Shown one piece after another: positions 42,120 to 51,402 of a stretch of 64,000 nucleotides of DNA. How positions within the stretch are numbered: the stretch's first letter is position 1; every line of letters starts with the position of its first letter. The DNA lies in contig CALIQQ010000016.1 of assembly GCA_938043965.1 (NCBI GenBank), positions 1-64,000 on the forward strand. The letters run 5' to 3'. This DNA is from an uncultured Candidatus Saccharibacteria bacterium (GTDB taxonomy: Bacteria; Patescibacteriota; Saccharimonadia; Saccharimonadales; Saccharimonadaceae). A program made the position numbers and the translations under genes. The notes under the pieces were generated by a model. The model worked only from the letters and a program-made list of their open reading frames with translations, had not been told where the DNA came from and made no database searches.

Positions 42120-43082
42120 TTAATGAAGATATTCTTGCAATTTTTTCGTATCTTTATTCTTGCGCAATTTCGACAACGCTTTCGCCTCAATTTGACGAAT
42201 TCGCTCTCTTGTCACTGAAAACTCCGCTCCAACTTCTTCCAAAGTATGTGGTCGTCCTCCACCAACGCCAAAGCGCAGCTTAATAATTTTCTGCTCACGC
42301 TCTGATAGTGACGCAATAATTTCCGCCAACTGCTCTTTTAGCATTTGGTTTGCAGCCGAATCTTCCGGCGAAATTCGCTCTTCATCTTCCACGAAATCAC
42401 CAAGCACAGAATCCTCATCATCACCATCTTTTCCGACCGACTGGTCTAATGATGTGATGTCTTGTTTAATGCGCATAATGTAGTCGATTTTATCGACATC
42501 CATATCCATCTCTTCTGCAATTTCTTCCGTGGTCGGCTCTCGATTCAACTCAGTGGTTAATTTTCGGGTAATTCTTAGTAGCTTATTGATCGTCTCGTGC
42601 ATGTGTACCGGAATACGAATTGTTCTAGCCTGGTCCGCAATTGCACGTGTAATTGCCTGGCGTACCCACCATGTTGCATAAGTTGAAAATTTAAACCCTT
42701 TTTCCGGATCAAACTTCTCTACTGCTCTCAAAAGCCCTGTGTTTCCCTCTTGAATTAAGTCCAAAAGGTCTAGACCTCGGCCCGAATACCTCTTTGCAAT
42801 TGAAACCACTAAACGCATATTGGCTTCAACCATTTTATCTTTAGCTTTTTTATTGCCATTCGCTGCCTTATGCGCCAACTTCTGCTCTTCTTCAATCGTC
42901 AGTAGTGGAATTTTACCAATCTCACGCAAATACATTTTCACGGAGTCGTCCGCAAATTGGTCAACGTTATCAACCGTAATTTCTAGATCCTCATCAGAAA
43001 AATCTTCCTCAGCGATCTCTGAAAAATCCGGCTCCTGCAGCTCTACTGAGCCATTCAAAATCTCATCGTCACTATTATCCAT
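42120..43082 (-). CDS. rpoD: Primary RNA polymerase sigma factor (sigma-70 family)
   Basis: Directs RNA polymerase to promoters. Region 1.2 ([17 protein letters not shown]), 2.1-2.4 ([30 protein letters not shown] then [15 protein letters not shown]), 3 ([16 protein letters not shown]) and 4.2 ([28 protein letters not shown]) are all intact. Region 1.1 is reduced to a short acidic N-terminus, giving 320 aa. Region 3.0 retains the HE pair used for TG-extended -10 recognition, which suits the many TGN-TATAAT boxes in this window. The gene is preceded by a -10 box only 7 nt from the ATG. Confidence 0.95.
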   Translation of the reverse strand: MDNSDDEILNGSVELQEPDFSEIAEEDFSDEDLEITVDNVDQFADDSVKMYLREIGKIPLLTIEEEQKLAHKAANGNKKAKDKMVEANMRLVVSIAKRYSGRGLDLLDLIQEGNTGLLRAVEKFDPEKGFKFSTYATWWVRQAITRAIADQARTIRIPVHMHETINKLLRITRKLTTELNREPTTEEIAEEMDMDVDKIDYIMRIKQDITSLDQSVGKDGDDEDSVLGDFVEDEERISPEDSAANQMLKEQLAEIIASLSEREQKIIKLRFGVGGGRPHTLEEVGAEFSVTRERIRQIEAKALSKLRKNKDTKKLQEYLH

Positions 43083-43089
43083 TAGAAAA

Positions 43090-43095
43090 ATTATA
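43090..43095 (-). promoter_or_regulatory. -10 box of rpoD, leaderless
   Basis: TATAAT on the minus strand, 7 nt before the rpoD ATG. No TG extension. Confidence 0.6.
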
Positions 43096-43192
43096 CCCGA
43101 TATTATTTAAAAATCAAGTCTTCCTTATTTTGTCAACTCTTTTACCGACCAAGCGGCCTCCTTCTTCAGTCCGCTCCTTACTTTTATTCATT

Positions 43193-43843
43193 TCACCATT
43201 TAATCGGTGCTCGTCCATGCTCCACTAAATATGCGTTGCATTTCGAGAATGGTTTTGACCCAAAAAACCCATTATACGCCGACAATGGTGACGGATGCGC
43301 TGACTCAATCACTAGATGCTTTTGCTCATCAATTAGCTTCTTTTTTGCCCTTGCATCTCTCCCCCACAAAATAAACACTAGATTTTCCTTTTCATCGTTC
43401 AAAAATTTTATTACCGCCTCGGTAAATTTTTCCCAACCCCTGCCCCTATGCGATCCGGCCTTATGCGCTTCCACTGTCAATACATTATTTAGCAGCATCA
43501 CCCCCTGTTTTTGCCATGCTGCTAAATTTCCATTTTTATTTGCATGCGCGCCTAAATCAGCATCAATTTCTTTATAGATATTCATTAAACTTGGTGGCAT
43601 ATAATTCGATTCATTCGAAATTGAAAACGCTAAACCGTCTGCTACTTTTAGTGTATGATAGGGATCCTGCCCTAAAATTACTACTTTCACTTCGTCTAAA
43701 TTCGCTTGAAATGCCCTAAATACTGCCGCTTTTGGCGGAAAAATTGTCTTCGTTTCATATTCCGCATGCAAAAAATCCGCTAGCTCCCTAAAATAGTCTT
43801 TATTAAATTCGGCTTCTAAGAAAGGTTTCCAACTTTCATCCAT
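43193..43843 (-). CDS. ung: Uracil-DNA glycosylase
   Basis: Family 1 UDG that removes uracil from DNA to start base excision repair. The water-activating loop GQDPYH (about 58-63), the VLTVEAHKAGSHRGRGWEKFT segment and the minor-groove intercalation loop HPSPLSAYNGF are all present. The length of 216 aa is normal. It lies just upstream of rpoD on the map, on the same strand and behind tmk. Together with the dTTP-salvage genes tdk and tmk it keeps uracil out of DNA. Confidence 0.95.
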   Translation of the reverse strand: MDESWKPFLEAEFNKDYFRELADFLHAEYETKTIFPPKAAVFRAFQANLDEVKVVILGQDPYHTLKVADGLAFSISNESNYMPPSLMNIYKEIDADLGAHANKNGNLAAWQKQGVMLLNNVLTVEAHKAGSHRGRGWEKFTEAVIKFLNDEKENLVFILWGRDARAKKKLIDEQKHLVIESAHPSPLSAYNGFFGSKPFSKCNAYLVEHGRAPIKW

Positions 43844-43890
43844 CTAAACTACCTTAATTACTCTTCTGGTATTTTTTCTACCACTCGCTT

Positions 43891-44514
43891 TTATAATTCA
43901 AATTTTTGTTTTAGCATAGCAAATACCTCTTCCACCGTCCCCGAAGCGTCTAATGTTGGTACTGTATACTCTTTCGCCACTTTAAGATATCCCGCATTCA
44001 CTTTCCTTTGGAACTCATCTGGCTGCGATTTCCATACTTCCCCTACTCTGCCCTGTTCGGCTGCTTGTTGTGCCAACCGTTTCGCACGAGCTTCATCCGA
44101 CAGTGTTAAAATTATCTGCCTATCTGGATGAAAATATGGTTCAGGCATCGTTAGCTTATGTAATCTTGCAATATATTTTTTCGACACTCCCGCCGCATAC
44201 CCTTCATAAATTAAGGTCGAAAACCAACTTCTTGTCGTAATCACCACTTCACCATTTCTTAGCGCTGGCTCCGCCAACTTTCGCCACTGTTCATAACGAT
44301 TTACTAGGTACAGCATCACTCTCGTTTTATGATCAATGTCTTGCTTTGAGCCATAAGTTAATTTCGCAATTGTTTTTACAAACTCATCTTCACTTGCCGT
44401 CCCCGACTCCGAGTAATGCGTAACTTTCAGCCCCTTCTCCCGCAAATACTTCGCCAACATTTTCGCTTGCGTATCTTTTCCAGTTGCGTCCTGCCCCTCG
44501 ATCACAATATGCAT
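43891..44514 (-). CDS. tmk: Thymidylate kinase
   Basis: Phosphorylates dTMP to dTDP. P-loop EGQDATGKDTQAKML (about 6-20). The dTMP-binding region contains TTRSWFSTLIYEGYAAG where most enzymes have a DRY/DRF motif, and the LID has AKRLAQQAAEQGRVGEVW. The length of 207 aa is normal. Its ATG overlaps the tdk stop as TAATG, so the two consecutive steps of thymidine salvage are made together. The replaced DRY motif makes a related dNMP kinase possible, but tdk coupling favours dTMP. Confidence 0.88.
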   Translation of the reverse strand: MHIVIEGQDATGKDTQAKMLAKYLREKGLKVTHYSESGTASEDEFVKTIAKLTYGSKQDIDHKTRVMLYLVNRYEQWRKLAEPALRNGEVVITTRSWFSTLIYEGYAAGVSKKYIARLHKLTMPEPYFHPDRQIILTLSDEARAKRLAQQAAEQGRVGEVWKSQPDEFQRKVNAGYLKVAKEYTVPTLDASGTVEEVFAMLKQKFEL

Positions 44515-45116
44515 TATTTTCTCCCAGCTTTATAATCCGCATAACATTTTGGACAAATCGCGCGGTATTCAATTTCCGTTTTTCCGTCATCAATCAACAC
44601 GTCCGGTCCGTCCGCTACAAATTTATTGCCTAAAAATCTTGCGTTATAAGTTGCCTTCCGGCCACATTCACAAATCGTTTTAATTTCATCAATGTCCTGC
44701 GCAATTTGCAGTAATCTCGTCGCCCCCTCAAATCCACCGTCCGTCAGCCTAAAGTTTAATCTCAGTCCATACGCCATCACTGGAATATCTAGCTCCGTCA
44801 CTATTTCCATCAACTGATCAACTTGCTCTTTCGTTAAAAATTGCGCTTCGTCAATCAGCACGCAAGCAACTTTTTTCTCGCCCTTTGCGAATTCTTTTTT
44901 TACTTTTTCAAACAAATTAGCCTCTTTATCAAAACAGAAGTTCACTTCTCTTTCTGGCCCAATTCGTGTTAACAATTTTTCTCCATTTTTTGTATCCGTT
45001 TTTGGCTTCATTACACAAACTTTATGCCCACGTTCTTCATAATTAAATGCTACTTGTAACAGTTGCATTGTTTTGCCACACCCCATTGCTCCGTACCTAA
45101 AATATAACTTTGACAT
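44514..45116 (-). CDS. tdk: Thymidine kinase (type II)
   Basis: Phosphorylates thymidine to dTMP in salvage. P-loop YGAMGCGKTMQLL (about 8-20), Walker B VLIDEAQFLT with the catalytic Glu, and a four-Cys zinc site (CECGRKA and CPKCYAD). The length of 200 aa is normal. It heads the tdk-tmk pair under a leaderless extended -10. Dependence on imported thymidine would fit a host-associated cell; this is inference. Confidence 0.94.
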   Translation of the reverse strand: MSKLYFRYGAMGCGKTMQLLQVAFNYEERGHKVCVMKPKTDTKNGEKLLTRIGPEREVNFCFDKEANLFEKVKKEFAKGEKKVACVLIDEAQFLTKEQVDQLMEIVTELDIPVMAYGLRLNFRLTDGGFEGATRLLQIAQDIDEIKTICECGRKATYNARFLGNKFVADGPDVLIDDGKTEIEYRAICPKCYADYKAGRK

Positions 45117-45122
45117 AACTCT

Positions 45123-45128
45123 ATTATA
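45123..45128 (-). promoter_or_regulatory. Extended -10, leaderless promoter of tdk-tmk
   Basis: TGC-TATAAT on the minus strand, 6 nt before the tdk ATG. Confidence 0.7.
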
Positions 45129-45174
45129 GCATCTAAAATCTAACTGTATCGAGTTCTCTCATTAACGCAAAAAA

Positions 45175-46974
45175 TTATTCTTCTTCCGCAAATTGTGAGT
45201 TATAAAGTTCCGCGTAAAATCCATTCAGCTTCAATAAATCTTCGTGTCCACCCTGCTCAACAATGTTCCCCTCCTTCATCACCAAAATCAAATCTGCATT
45301 CCTAATAGTCGACAGTCGGTGTGCAATCACAAACGAAGTGTGCCCTTTCGTTAATTTCGTAAACGCATTCTGAATCATTTGCTCCGTTCGCGTATCCACA
45401 TTTGATGTTGCTTCATCTAAAATCATCATTGGCGGATCTGCCACCATCGCTCGTGCAATCGTTAGCAGTTGTTTTTCGCCAGCCGAAATGTTATCCGAAT
45501 CTTCGTCCACCATCGTCTTTAGCCCATCTGGTAACGAATAGATAAAATGTTCAACTGAAGCCGCCTTAACTGCCGCTCGCACTTCACTGTCCGGAATGTT
45601 TCGGCCCGCTCCATATTTTAAATTATTCATAATCGTTCCCGAAAATAGCCAAGTATCTTGCAGCACCATACCAAACATTTTTCGCACATCCGCTCGACGC
45701 ATCTCACGAATTGGCTTTCCGTCAATCGTAATATATCCCGAATCCGGATCATAAAATCGCATTAGTAAACTCACAATCGTCGTCTTACCTGCTCCAGTTG
45801 GACCAACAATCGCCACTTGCATTCCCGGCTTAATCTTGCAAGAAAAGTTTCGCACAATCGGTTGCTTCTTTTTGTCGTAGGAAAATGTCACATCGTGAAA
45901 TTCAACCTCGCCCATCACCTCTTCTATCGCCACTGCACTTATTTCTTTTGGTTCCTCCGACTCCTCTTCCGCATCCAGAAATTCATACACCCGCTCCGCC
46001 GCTGCTACAATTTTCTGTATCGTTGCTGAAAGTTGTGCTATTTCCGTCACCGGACGGTTAAACTGATTTACGTATTGTAGAAAAGCCTGCACATTACCAA
46101 TCGTAATTCGACCAATAATTGCAAAATATCCACCAAGCATACAAATTAGAACATATGCAAAATTCGTAAAAATATGCGTAATTGGAAATGGTAAATCACC
46201 AAGAAACTGCGCCCTTCGCGAAGTTTCATACAGCTCTTCGTTAATCTTCCTGAACTCCGACAGCGTTTTTTCTTCATGCGTATTCGCTTTAATAATTAAC
46301 TGGCCAGTATAATCTTCCTCAATTTTTGAATTCAAATTTCCAATAATTTTTCGCTGATTTCTAAAGTATTTTTGCGCCCCTTCCGCCACTTTTTTCACAA
46401 AAATCGTTGAAATCGGCACCGAAATAATCGCAATAATTGATAGTGGCACCGAAATAAACAACATCATCACTAAAATACCCACTATCGTTACTGTTGAAGT
46501 TACGATCTCATTGATTGTATTTGCAAGCTCTCCCGCCATCGCATCTACGTCATTCGTCATTCTTGACATCACGTCGCCATTTTTCACTTTATCAAAATAA
46601 CTCATCGGCAGTTTTGTGATTTTATCTAAAATTCTCGTTCGTATTTCCTTTGTCATTTTTGCTGCAATTCTTACCAGCATAATTCCCTGAATATATCCCA
46701 CTGCACTGGAAAAAACGTAAAGTAAAACTAAAATCAAAAGCAGCTGATTTATTTCATTCCACAAAATCCCCTCACCTTTTGCAATCGAAGTCGTCGCACT
46801 GGTCGTCATCATTCCGAGCACCATCGGACCAAATACCGTCAAAACCACTGATAAGGTCGCCATTATCACCGCTAAAATTAGCTGCTTTCGCCACGGCTTA
46901 ATTTCCGTTAGCAACCGACGTACCGTCTGCTTCATGTTTTTCGGTTTATTTATTTGTTCTTCCATTCTAGGCAT
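45175..46974 (-). CDS. ABC exporter half-transporter, catalytic-Glu subunit
   Basis: One half of a heterodimeric type IV ABC exporter (LmrCD/BmrCD/TM287-288-like). Six transmembrane helices lie in the first 330 residues; the nucleotide-binding domain follows with Walker A GPTGAGKT, Walker B MMILDEATS with the catalytic Glu, a modified signature ISAGEKQ in place of LSGGQ, and the H-loop IAHRLST. The start at 46974 (MPRMEEQ) overlaps the upstream gene by 8 bp and has GGAGGA 8 nt before it; the ATG 9 nt further in is also possible. Substrate unknown; relatives export drugs, lipids or peptides. Confidence 0.9.
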   Translation of the reverse strand: MPRMEEQINKPKNMKQTVRRLLTEIKPWRKQLILAVIMATLSVVLTVFGPMVLGMMTTSATTSIAKGEGILWNEINQLLLILVLLYVFSSAVGYIQGIMLVRIAAKMTKEIRTRILDKITKLPMSYFDKVKNGDVMSRMTNDVDAMAGELANTINEIVTSTVTIVGILVMMLFISVPLSIIAIISVPISTIFVKKVAEGAQKYFRNQRKIIGNLNSKIEEDYTGQLIIKANTHEEKTLSEFRKINEELYETSRRAQFLGDLPFPITHIFTNFAYVLICMLGGYFAIIGRITIGNVQAFLQYVNQFNRPVTEIAQLSATIQKIVAAAERVYEFLDAEEESEEPKEISAVAIEEVMGEVEFHDVTFSYDKKKQPIVRNFSCKIKPGMQVAIVGPTGAGKTTIVSLLMRFYDPDSGYITIDGKPIREMRRADVRKMFGMVLQDTWLFSGTIMNNLKYGAGRNIPDSEVRAAVKAASVEHFIYSLPDGLKTMVDEDSDNISAGEKQLLTIARAMVADPPMMILDEATSNVDTRTEQMIQNAFTKLTKGHTSFVIAHRLSTIRNADLILVMKEGNIVEQGGHEDLLKLNGFYAELYNSQFAEEE

Positions 46975-48715
46975 TCCCCACTTCCTCCGCATACTCTTCG
47001 TCTGACAACTGCGATTTACAAATTTCTTGATACACTTTACAGTTTCTAATTAGCTCTGAGTGTTTTCCTCTACCGACCACTTTTCCTTCATCTAGCACCA
47101 CAATTTGTTCCGCTTCGCGAATGGTTGAAACTCTTTGCGCTACCACTAGTACCACTGCATTTTTCGTCACTGGCTTTAATGCTTCCCGTAAAACTTTATC
47201 TGTTTTCATGTCGAGCGCCGAAAATGCATCATCGAAAATATAGATTTCTGGATTTTTTGCCACTACCCTTGCAATCGCTAAACGCTGTCTTTGCCCACCT
47301 GAAACGTTACTACCCGATTCCGTAATCGGTGCCTGATATTGTTCTGGTAATTTTGAAATAAATTCTTTCGCTTGAGCAATTTCCGCCGCTTCTTCCATTT
47401 TGTGCTCAGCATTTTCGCTCTCTACTCCAAACAAAATGTTGGTTTTTACCGTTCCCGAAAACAAAAACCCCTTCTGTGGCACCAGACCAATCTTTTTCAT
47501 CAAACCTTTTTTTGAATAATCTTTTACATTTATTCCATTCACTAAAACTTCACCACTCGTACAATCATAAAACCTTGGCACTAAATTAATCAGGGTTGAT
47601 TTTCCCGAGCCAGTTGAGCCAATAAATGCCGTCGTTTCACCAGCTTTCGCCAAAAATGATACATTCGTCAATACTTCCCCCTCCGCCCCATCATATTTAA
47701 AGCTTACTTTCTTGAACTCCACCGTCGGCTGGTTTTCCCTCACTTCTTCACCAGTTTCCTTCCAAATAATTTTTGGTTTGGCTTTTAAAACTTCATTGAT
47801 TCGTTTCGCCGACACCGCCGCTCGCGGGACCATCACGAACAGCATTGTCAAAAACAGGAACGACATAATCACTCTGACCGCATACTGCATAAATGCCATC
47901 ATTTTTCCAAGATAGCTTGCATCAAATTCAAGGTGTGAAATTCCAATCCAAATACAAAGTACCGTTGTACCGTTAAAAATCAGCGTCATCAGTGGACCTT
48001 CCAGACTCATCAAAGTTCCAATAAAAATATCTGTCTTCATCAGCTTCATATTCGTTTTATCAAACTTACGCGCTTCATATTTTTCGTTATTAAACGCCCG
48101 AATCACTCTTCGTCCGGTTAAGTTTTCTCGCGTCAGTAAGTTAATTTTGTCGAATAATTTTTGGTATAGCACAAACTTTGGCATCACCGTCATCATAATT
48201 GAAATCACACAAAATAACAGCACCCCAACGGACACCGCAATAATCCAAGTCATATCTGGCGCCAATCTCACCGCTTCAATAATTGCCAAAACCGCCATTA
48301 GTGGCGCTCTTAACATCATCGACAGCATCATTACGAGCGTATTTTGTACCGTTGAAATATCATTCGTTGTTCTCGTAATCAACGATGCCGTTGAAAACTT
48401 ATCAATTTCTGCAATCGAAAATGACAAGATCTTTTTAAACACATCGTCTCGCATATCGCGACCAATCGCTGCCCCAATTTTTGCCGAAAAATAAGAGGAC
48501 GACAATGCTCCAATCGACGACAACACCGTCCATAAAAACATCTGCACTCCAACCATCAAAATCAAATCGGTATCTTTGTCAATAATTCCCTTATTCACAA
48601 TTTCCGACATCAAAGTTGGCAGCCTTAGCACTCCCCAAGCTTGCATCGCAATCGACAAAATCAGAATTATTGCCTGCTTATAGTAAGGCTTAATGTATCT
48701 CAACATCTTAAACAT
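46967..48715 (-). CDS. ABC exporter half-transporter, degenerate-site subunit
   Basis: Partner of the following half-transporter. Six transmembrane helices, then a nucleotide-binding domain with Walker A GSTGSGKS, a canonical signature VSGGQRQR, and Walker B IYIFDDAFS in which Asp replaces the catalytic Glu; the H-loop is VAQRVST, with Gln in place of His. With the non-canonical signature of the partner, one ATP site is intact and one degenerate, as in known heterodimeric exporters. A TAAAAT box lies 11 nt before the start. The length is 582 aa. Confidence 0.9.
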   Translation of the reverse strand: MFKMLRYIKPYYKQAIILILSIAMQAWGVLRLPTLMSEIVNKGIIDKDTDLILMVGVQMFLWTVLSSIGALSSSYFSAKIGAAIGRDMRDDVFKKILSFSIAEIDKFSTASLITRTTNDISTVQNTLVMMLSMMLRAPLMAVLAIIEAVRLAPDMTWIIAVSVGVLLFCVISIMMTVMPKFVLYQKLFDKINLLTRENLTGRRVIRAFNNEKYEARKFDKTNMKLMKTDIFIGTLMSLEGPLMTLIFNGTTVLCIWIGISHLEFDASYLGKMMAFMQYAVRVIMSFLFLTMLFVMVPRAAVSAKRINEVLKAKPKIIWKETGEEVRENQPTVEFKKVSFKYDGAEGEVLTNVSFLAKAGETTAFIGSTGSGKSTLINLVPRFYDCTSGEVLVNGINVKDYSKKGLMKKIGLVPQKGFLFSGTVKTNILFGVESENAEHKMEEAAEIAQAKEFISKLPEQYQAPITESGSNVSGGQRQRLAIARVVAKNPEIYIFDDAFSALDMKTDKVLREALKPVTKNAVVLVVAQRVSTIREAEQIVVLDEGKVVGRGKHSELIRNCKVYQEICKSQLSDEEYAEEVGNA

Positions 48716-48771
48716 ATATCTTTACTATTTTAGCCGATATCAGCTAAATCTTCAAGCTCACTCACACGCCC

Positions 48772-49911
48772 TTACTTGTCTTCCAGACATTCTAGTCCAG
48801 GTAATTCAAGTCCCGAAAGGAGTTCTAGGCTCGCTCCTCCGCCAGTCGAAACCAAGGAGTATTCTAGCTCCGGTTCCACTTTTTGCAAATTCTCAACAAA
48901 CCCAGTCGTATCACCACCGCAAATCACCGACGTTATGTCTCTTCTATTTCCAATCGCTCTCGCAATAGTTTTTGACGCCATTTCAAACGGATGTTTTTCC
49001 GTTAAACCCACTGTGCCGTTCCACACCACCGTTTTTGCGTCATGTATCATTTCTAAAATTTCTTTAGTTGCCCTTCGACCGATATCCAACTTTTTTCCTG
49101 CCCTATCCATTGAACCATTCGCTAAGCCATCCACTTCATCATCTATCGCAAAATCTTCTGCCACATAGATTTTCGGATCTTCCGATTTGTATCCATCAGC
49201 TGCAATTTTTCCCCCCACCGCAATCTTGTCTGCTACTGGCAAAAATTTCTCAATTAGTGGTTCCTTATCTTCCACTTTCGCACCACCAATAATCACTAGC
49301 ACCGGCTTTTCCGGCTCCTTCATTGTCGATTCTAAAATCGTCACTTCTTTTTCAACCAATAGCCCCGCCACTGCAGGTAACATTTTTGTCACCGCCACCG
49401 TACTAGCATGTGCACGGTGAATTACCGCGAATCCATCTTGCACAAAAAGTTCTGCGCCCGTCGCTTCAACAATCGCACGCATAAACTCTTCCGAATTCTC
49501 TTCTTCCCCCTTAAAAAATCGCAAATTCTCTAGTACTAAAATCCCACCGCCAGGCAGCTCAGCCGCTGCTTCCGACACCATCTCGCCTTGCACTTCTGGC
49601 ACAAATTTTACTACAGGCATTTTGCCAGTCTGAGTTCGAATTACCGAACCCCTTAAAATCTCTCTCAGTCGTTCCGCCACCGGCTTTAGCGATAGTTCCG
49701 TTCGACGCTCACCCTCCGGTCGGCCTAAGTGCGAAATCAAAATTATTTTCTTCGCACCGTGGGATAGCAAAAAGTCAATCGTCGGCAAACTCGCTTTAAT
49801 TCTAAGGTCATTTTCAATTTCGCCCCCCTCCATTGGCACATTGTAATCCACCCGCACCAACACTACTTTATTAAAAACCTCAATATCTTTGATTGTCTTT
49901 TTGCTAAACAT
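48772..49911 (-). CDS. pgk: Phosphoglycerate kinase
   Basis: Makes ATP from 1,3-bisphosphoglycerate in glycolysis. The N-terminal substrate-binding VRVDYNVPM (about 19-27) and SHLGRP, the hinge GGAKVEDKEPLI, WNGTVGLTEKHPF and the nucleotide-binding ICGGDTTGFVE with STGGGASLELLSG are present. At 379 aa it is slightly shorter than the usual 390-415. It lies 21 bp behind pyk, so both substrate-level phosphorylation steps share a transcript. Confidence 0.95.
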   Translation of the reverse strand: MFSKKTIKDIEVFNKVVLVRVDYNVPMEGGEIENDLRIKASLPTIDFLLSHGAKKIILISHLGRPEGERRTELSLKPVAERLREILRGSVIRTQTGKMPVVKFVPEVQGEMVSEAAAELPGGGILVLENLRFFKGEEENSEEFMRAIVEATGAELFVQDGFAVIHRAHASTVAVTKMLPAVAGLLVEKEVTILESTMKEPEKPVLVIIGGAKVEDKEPLIEKFLPVADKIAVGGKIAADGYKSEDPKIYVAEDFAIDDEVDGLANGSMDRAGKKLDIGRRATKEILEMIHDAKTVVWNGTVGLTEKHPFEMASKTIARAIGNRRDITSVICGGDTTGFVENLQKVEPELEYSLVSTGGGASLELLSGLELPGLECLEDK

Positions 49912-49932
49912 TTATCCACCCACTTAATCAAT

Positions 49933-51366
49933 TTAGATTTTACGAATTTGAATCGTATCAGTTCCACCTGCCACGTTTGGCTGGCCCGAAATAATCACTG
50001 CCAAGAGCGCATCATCGCCATCTTCTTTCTTAAGATAACCTGATTCTTTCAATTCTTGTGCTAAATCTAGCCCATAAGTATCTGAAAATGGACGCACAAA
50101 AGCTGAGTTTGCATAAGTCAAAGCTAGCTGACCTGCAACTCGAGGATTTGAAGTCACTGTGATTATTGGCAAGTTTGGTCTTTGAGTTGCAATCGCTGCT
50201 GCCGTTGCACCAGTTGAAGTCTGACACACAATCACGTCAGCTTTAATCTTTTCAGCTAATCTTGCCGCTGCACTTGAAACTGCATCGTAATTTTTAATTT
50301 CACCAGTTATCTCTTGTGAAATTGGCGCAACCTTTGAATTATTTTGCGTATAAAGAATTACTTTCTTCATTTGGCGCACCGCCTCAATCGGATATTTGCC
50401 GTTTGCAGTTTCGTCTGACAACATCACTGCATCAGCACCCTGCATTACCGCATTCGCCACATCTGAAACTTCTGCGCGTGATGGTTCTGGATTATCTACC
50501 ATCGAACCCATCATCTGTGTTGCAACAATCACGATTTTGCCATACTGACGGCAAAGTGCAATCAATTTTTTCTGCACGATTGGCACTACTTCGTTTCCAG
50601 CTTCAACCGCCATATCACCACGTGCCACCATAATTCCGTCAGTCGCCTTTACGATTGCTTTCATTTTTTCGTCAGATTCAATCGCCTTCTTCGTTTCAAT
50701 CTTTGCAATAATTTGCGCAGTCGAACCATGTGAAAGCATAATTTGGCGTAATTTCTCAATATCTTCTGCGCTCTGCACAAAACTCATTGCCACGTAATCA
50801 AAATCTCTTGACGCACCGAACTCAATGTCAGCCATGTCTTTCTCGGTAATCACATCGCCACCAAAATCAGTCTCCGGCAAGTTCAAACCTTTTTTCGACA
50901 TCACAAAGCCGTCATTCAAAATTTTAACTTTAATTGCGGTCTTTGAAATAATTTCTGTTACTTCTGATTTAATTTTTCCGTCGAACATATAAAGTGGCTC
51001 ACCAACTTTCATGCGCTCAGCCAAGTTATATTGCACTGGCAAAATGTTTGAGCCATCATGTTTCGTAACGCTTGAATCAAGGATCACCTCATCACCATGC
51101 TTCACGTCAAAATGATTGCCAGCAATTTCGCCCAAACGAATTTTTGGACCTTGCAAATCTTGCAAAATTGCCACTGAGCGACCCTTCTTTGCCGCTGCTG
51201 CACGCACTGCTCTAATTTGCTCATCGCGTTCTTCGTAATTTCCATGGGAGAAGTTCAAACGGCAACCGTTAACTCCAGCCATGATTAGTTCTTCGATTTT
51301 TTCTGGCGCAAATACGCTCGGGCCAATCGTAGCCAAGATCTTTGTTCTTTTAAATAATCTACTCAT
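49933..51366 (-). CDS. pyk: Pyruvate kinase
   Basis: Final ATP-yielding step of glycolysis. The N-terminal TKILATIGPS, the barrel active site (RLNFSHGN, IAKIETKKAI, GIMVARGDMAVE, VIVATQMMGSM) and a C-terminal allosteric-type domain are present. The length of 477 aa is standard for type without the extra PEP-utiliser domain. A TGT-TAAAAT box lies 10 nt before the start (51377-51382). It is followed by pgk. Confidence 0.96.
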   Translation of the reverse strand: MSRLFKRTKILATIGPSVFAPEKIEELIMAGVNGCRLNFSHGNYEERDEQIRAVRAAAAKKGRSVAILQDLQGPKIRLGEIAGNHFDVKHGDEVILDSSVTKHDGSNILPVQYNLAERMKVGEPLYMFDGKIKSEVTEIISKTAIKVKILNDGFVMSKKGLNLPETDFGGDVITEKDMADIEFGASRDFDYVAMSFVQSAEDIEKLRQIMLSHGSTAQIIAKIETKKAIESDEKMKAIVKATDGIMVARGDMAVEAGNEVVPIVQKKLIALCRQYGKIVIVATQMMGSMVDNPEPSRAEVSDVANAVMQGADAVMLSDETANGKYPIEAVRQMKKVILYTQNNSKVAPISQEITGEIKNYDAVSSAAARLAEKIKADVIVCQTSTGATAAAIATQRPNLPIITVTSNPRVAGQLALTYANSAFVRPFSDTYGLDLAQELKESGYLKKEDGDDALLAVIISGQPNVAGGTDTIQIRKI

Positions 51367-51376
51367 ATCGCCCTAT

Positions 51377-51382
51377 ATTTTA
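51377..51382 (-). promoter_or_regulatory. Extended -10 promoter of pyk-pgk
   Basis: TGT-TAAAAT on the minus strand, 10 nt before the pyk ATG, within the 36-bp gap after the glycosyltransferase gene. Confidence 0.5.
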
Positions 51383-51402
51383 ACATAAAACTCTCATTAC
51401 GC

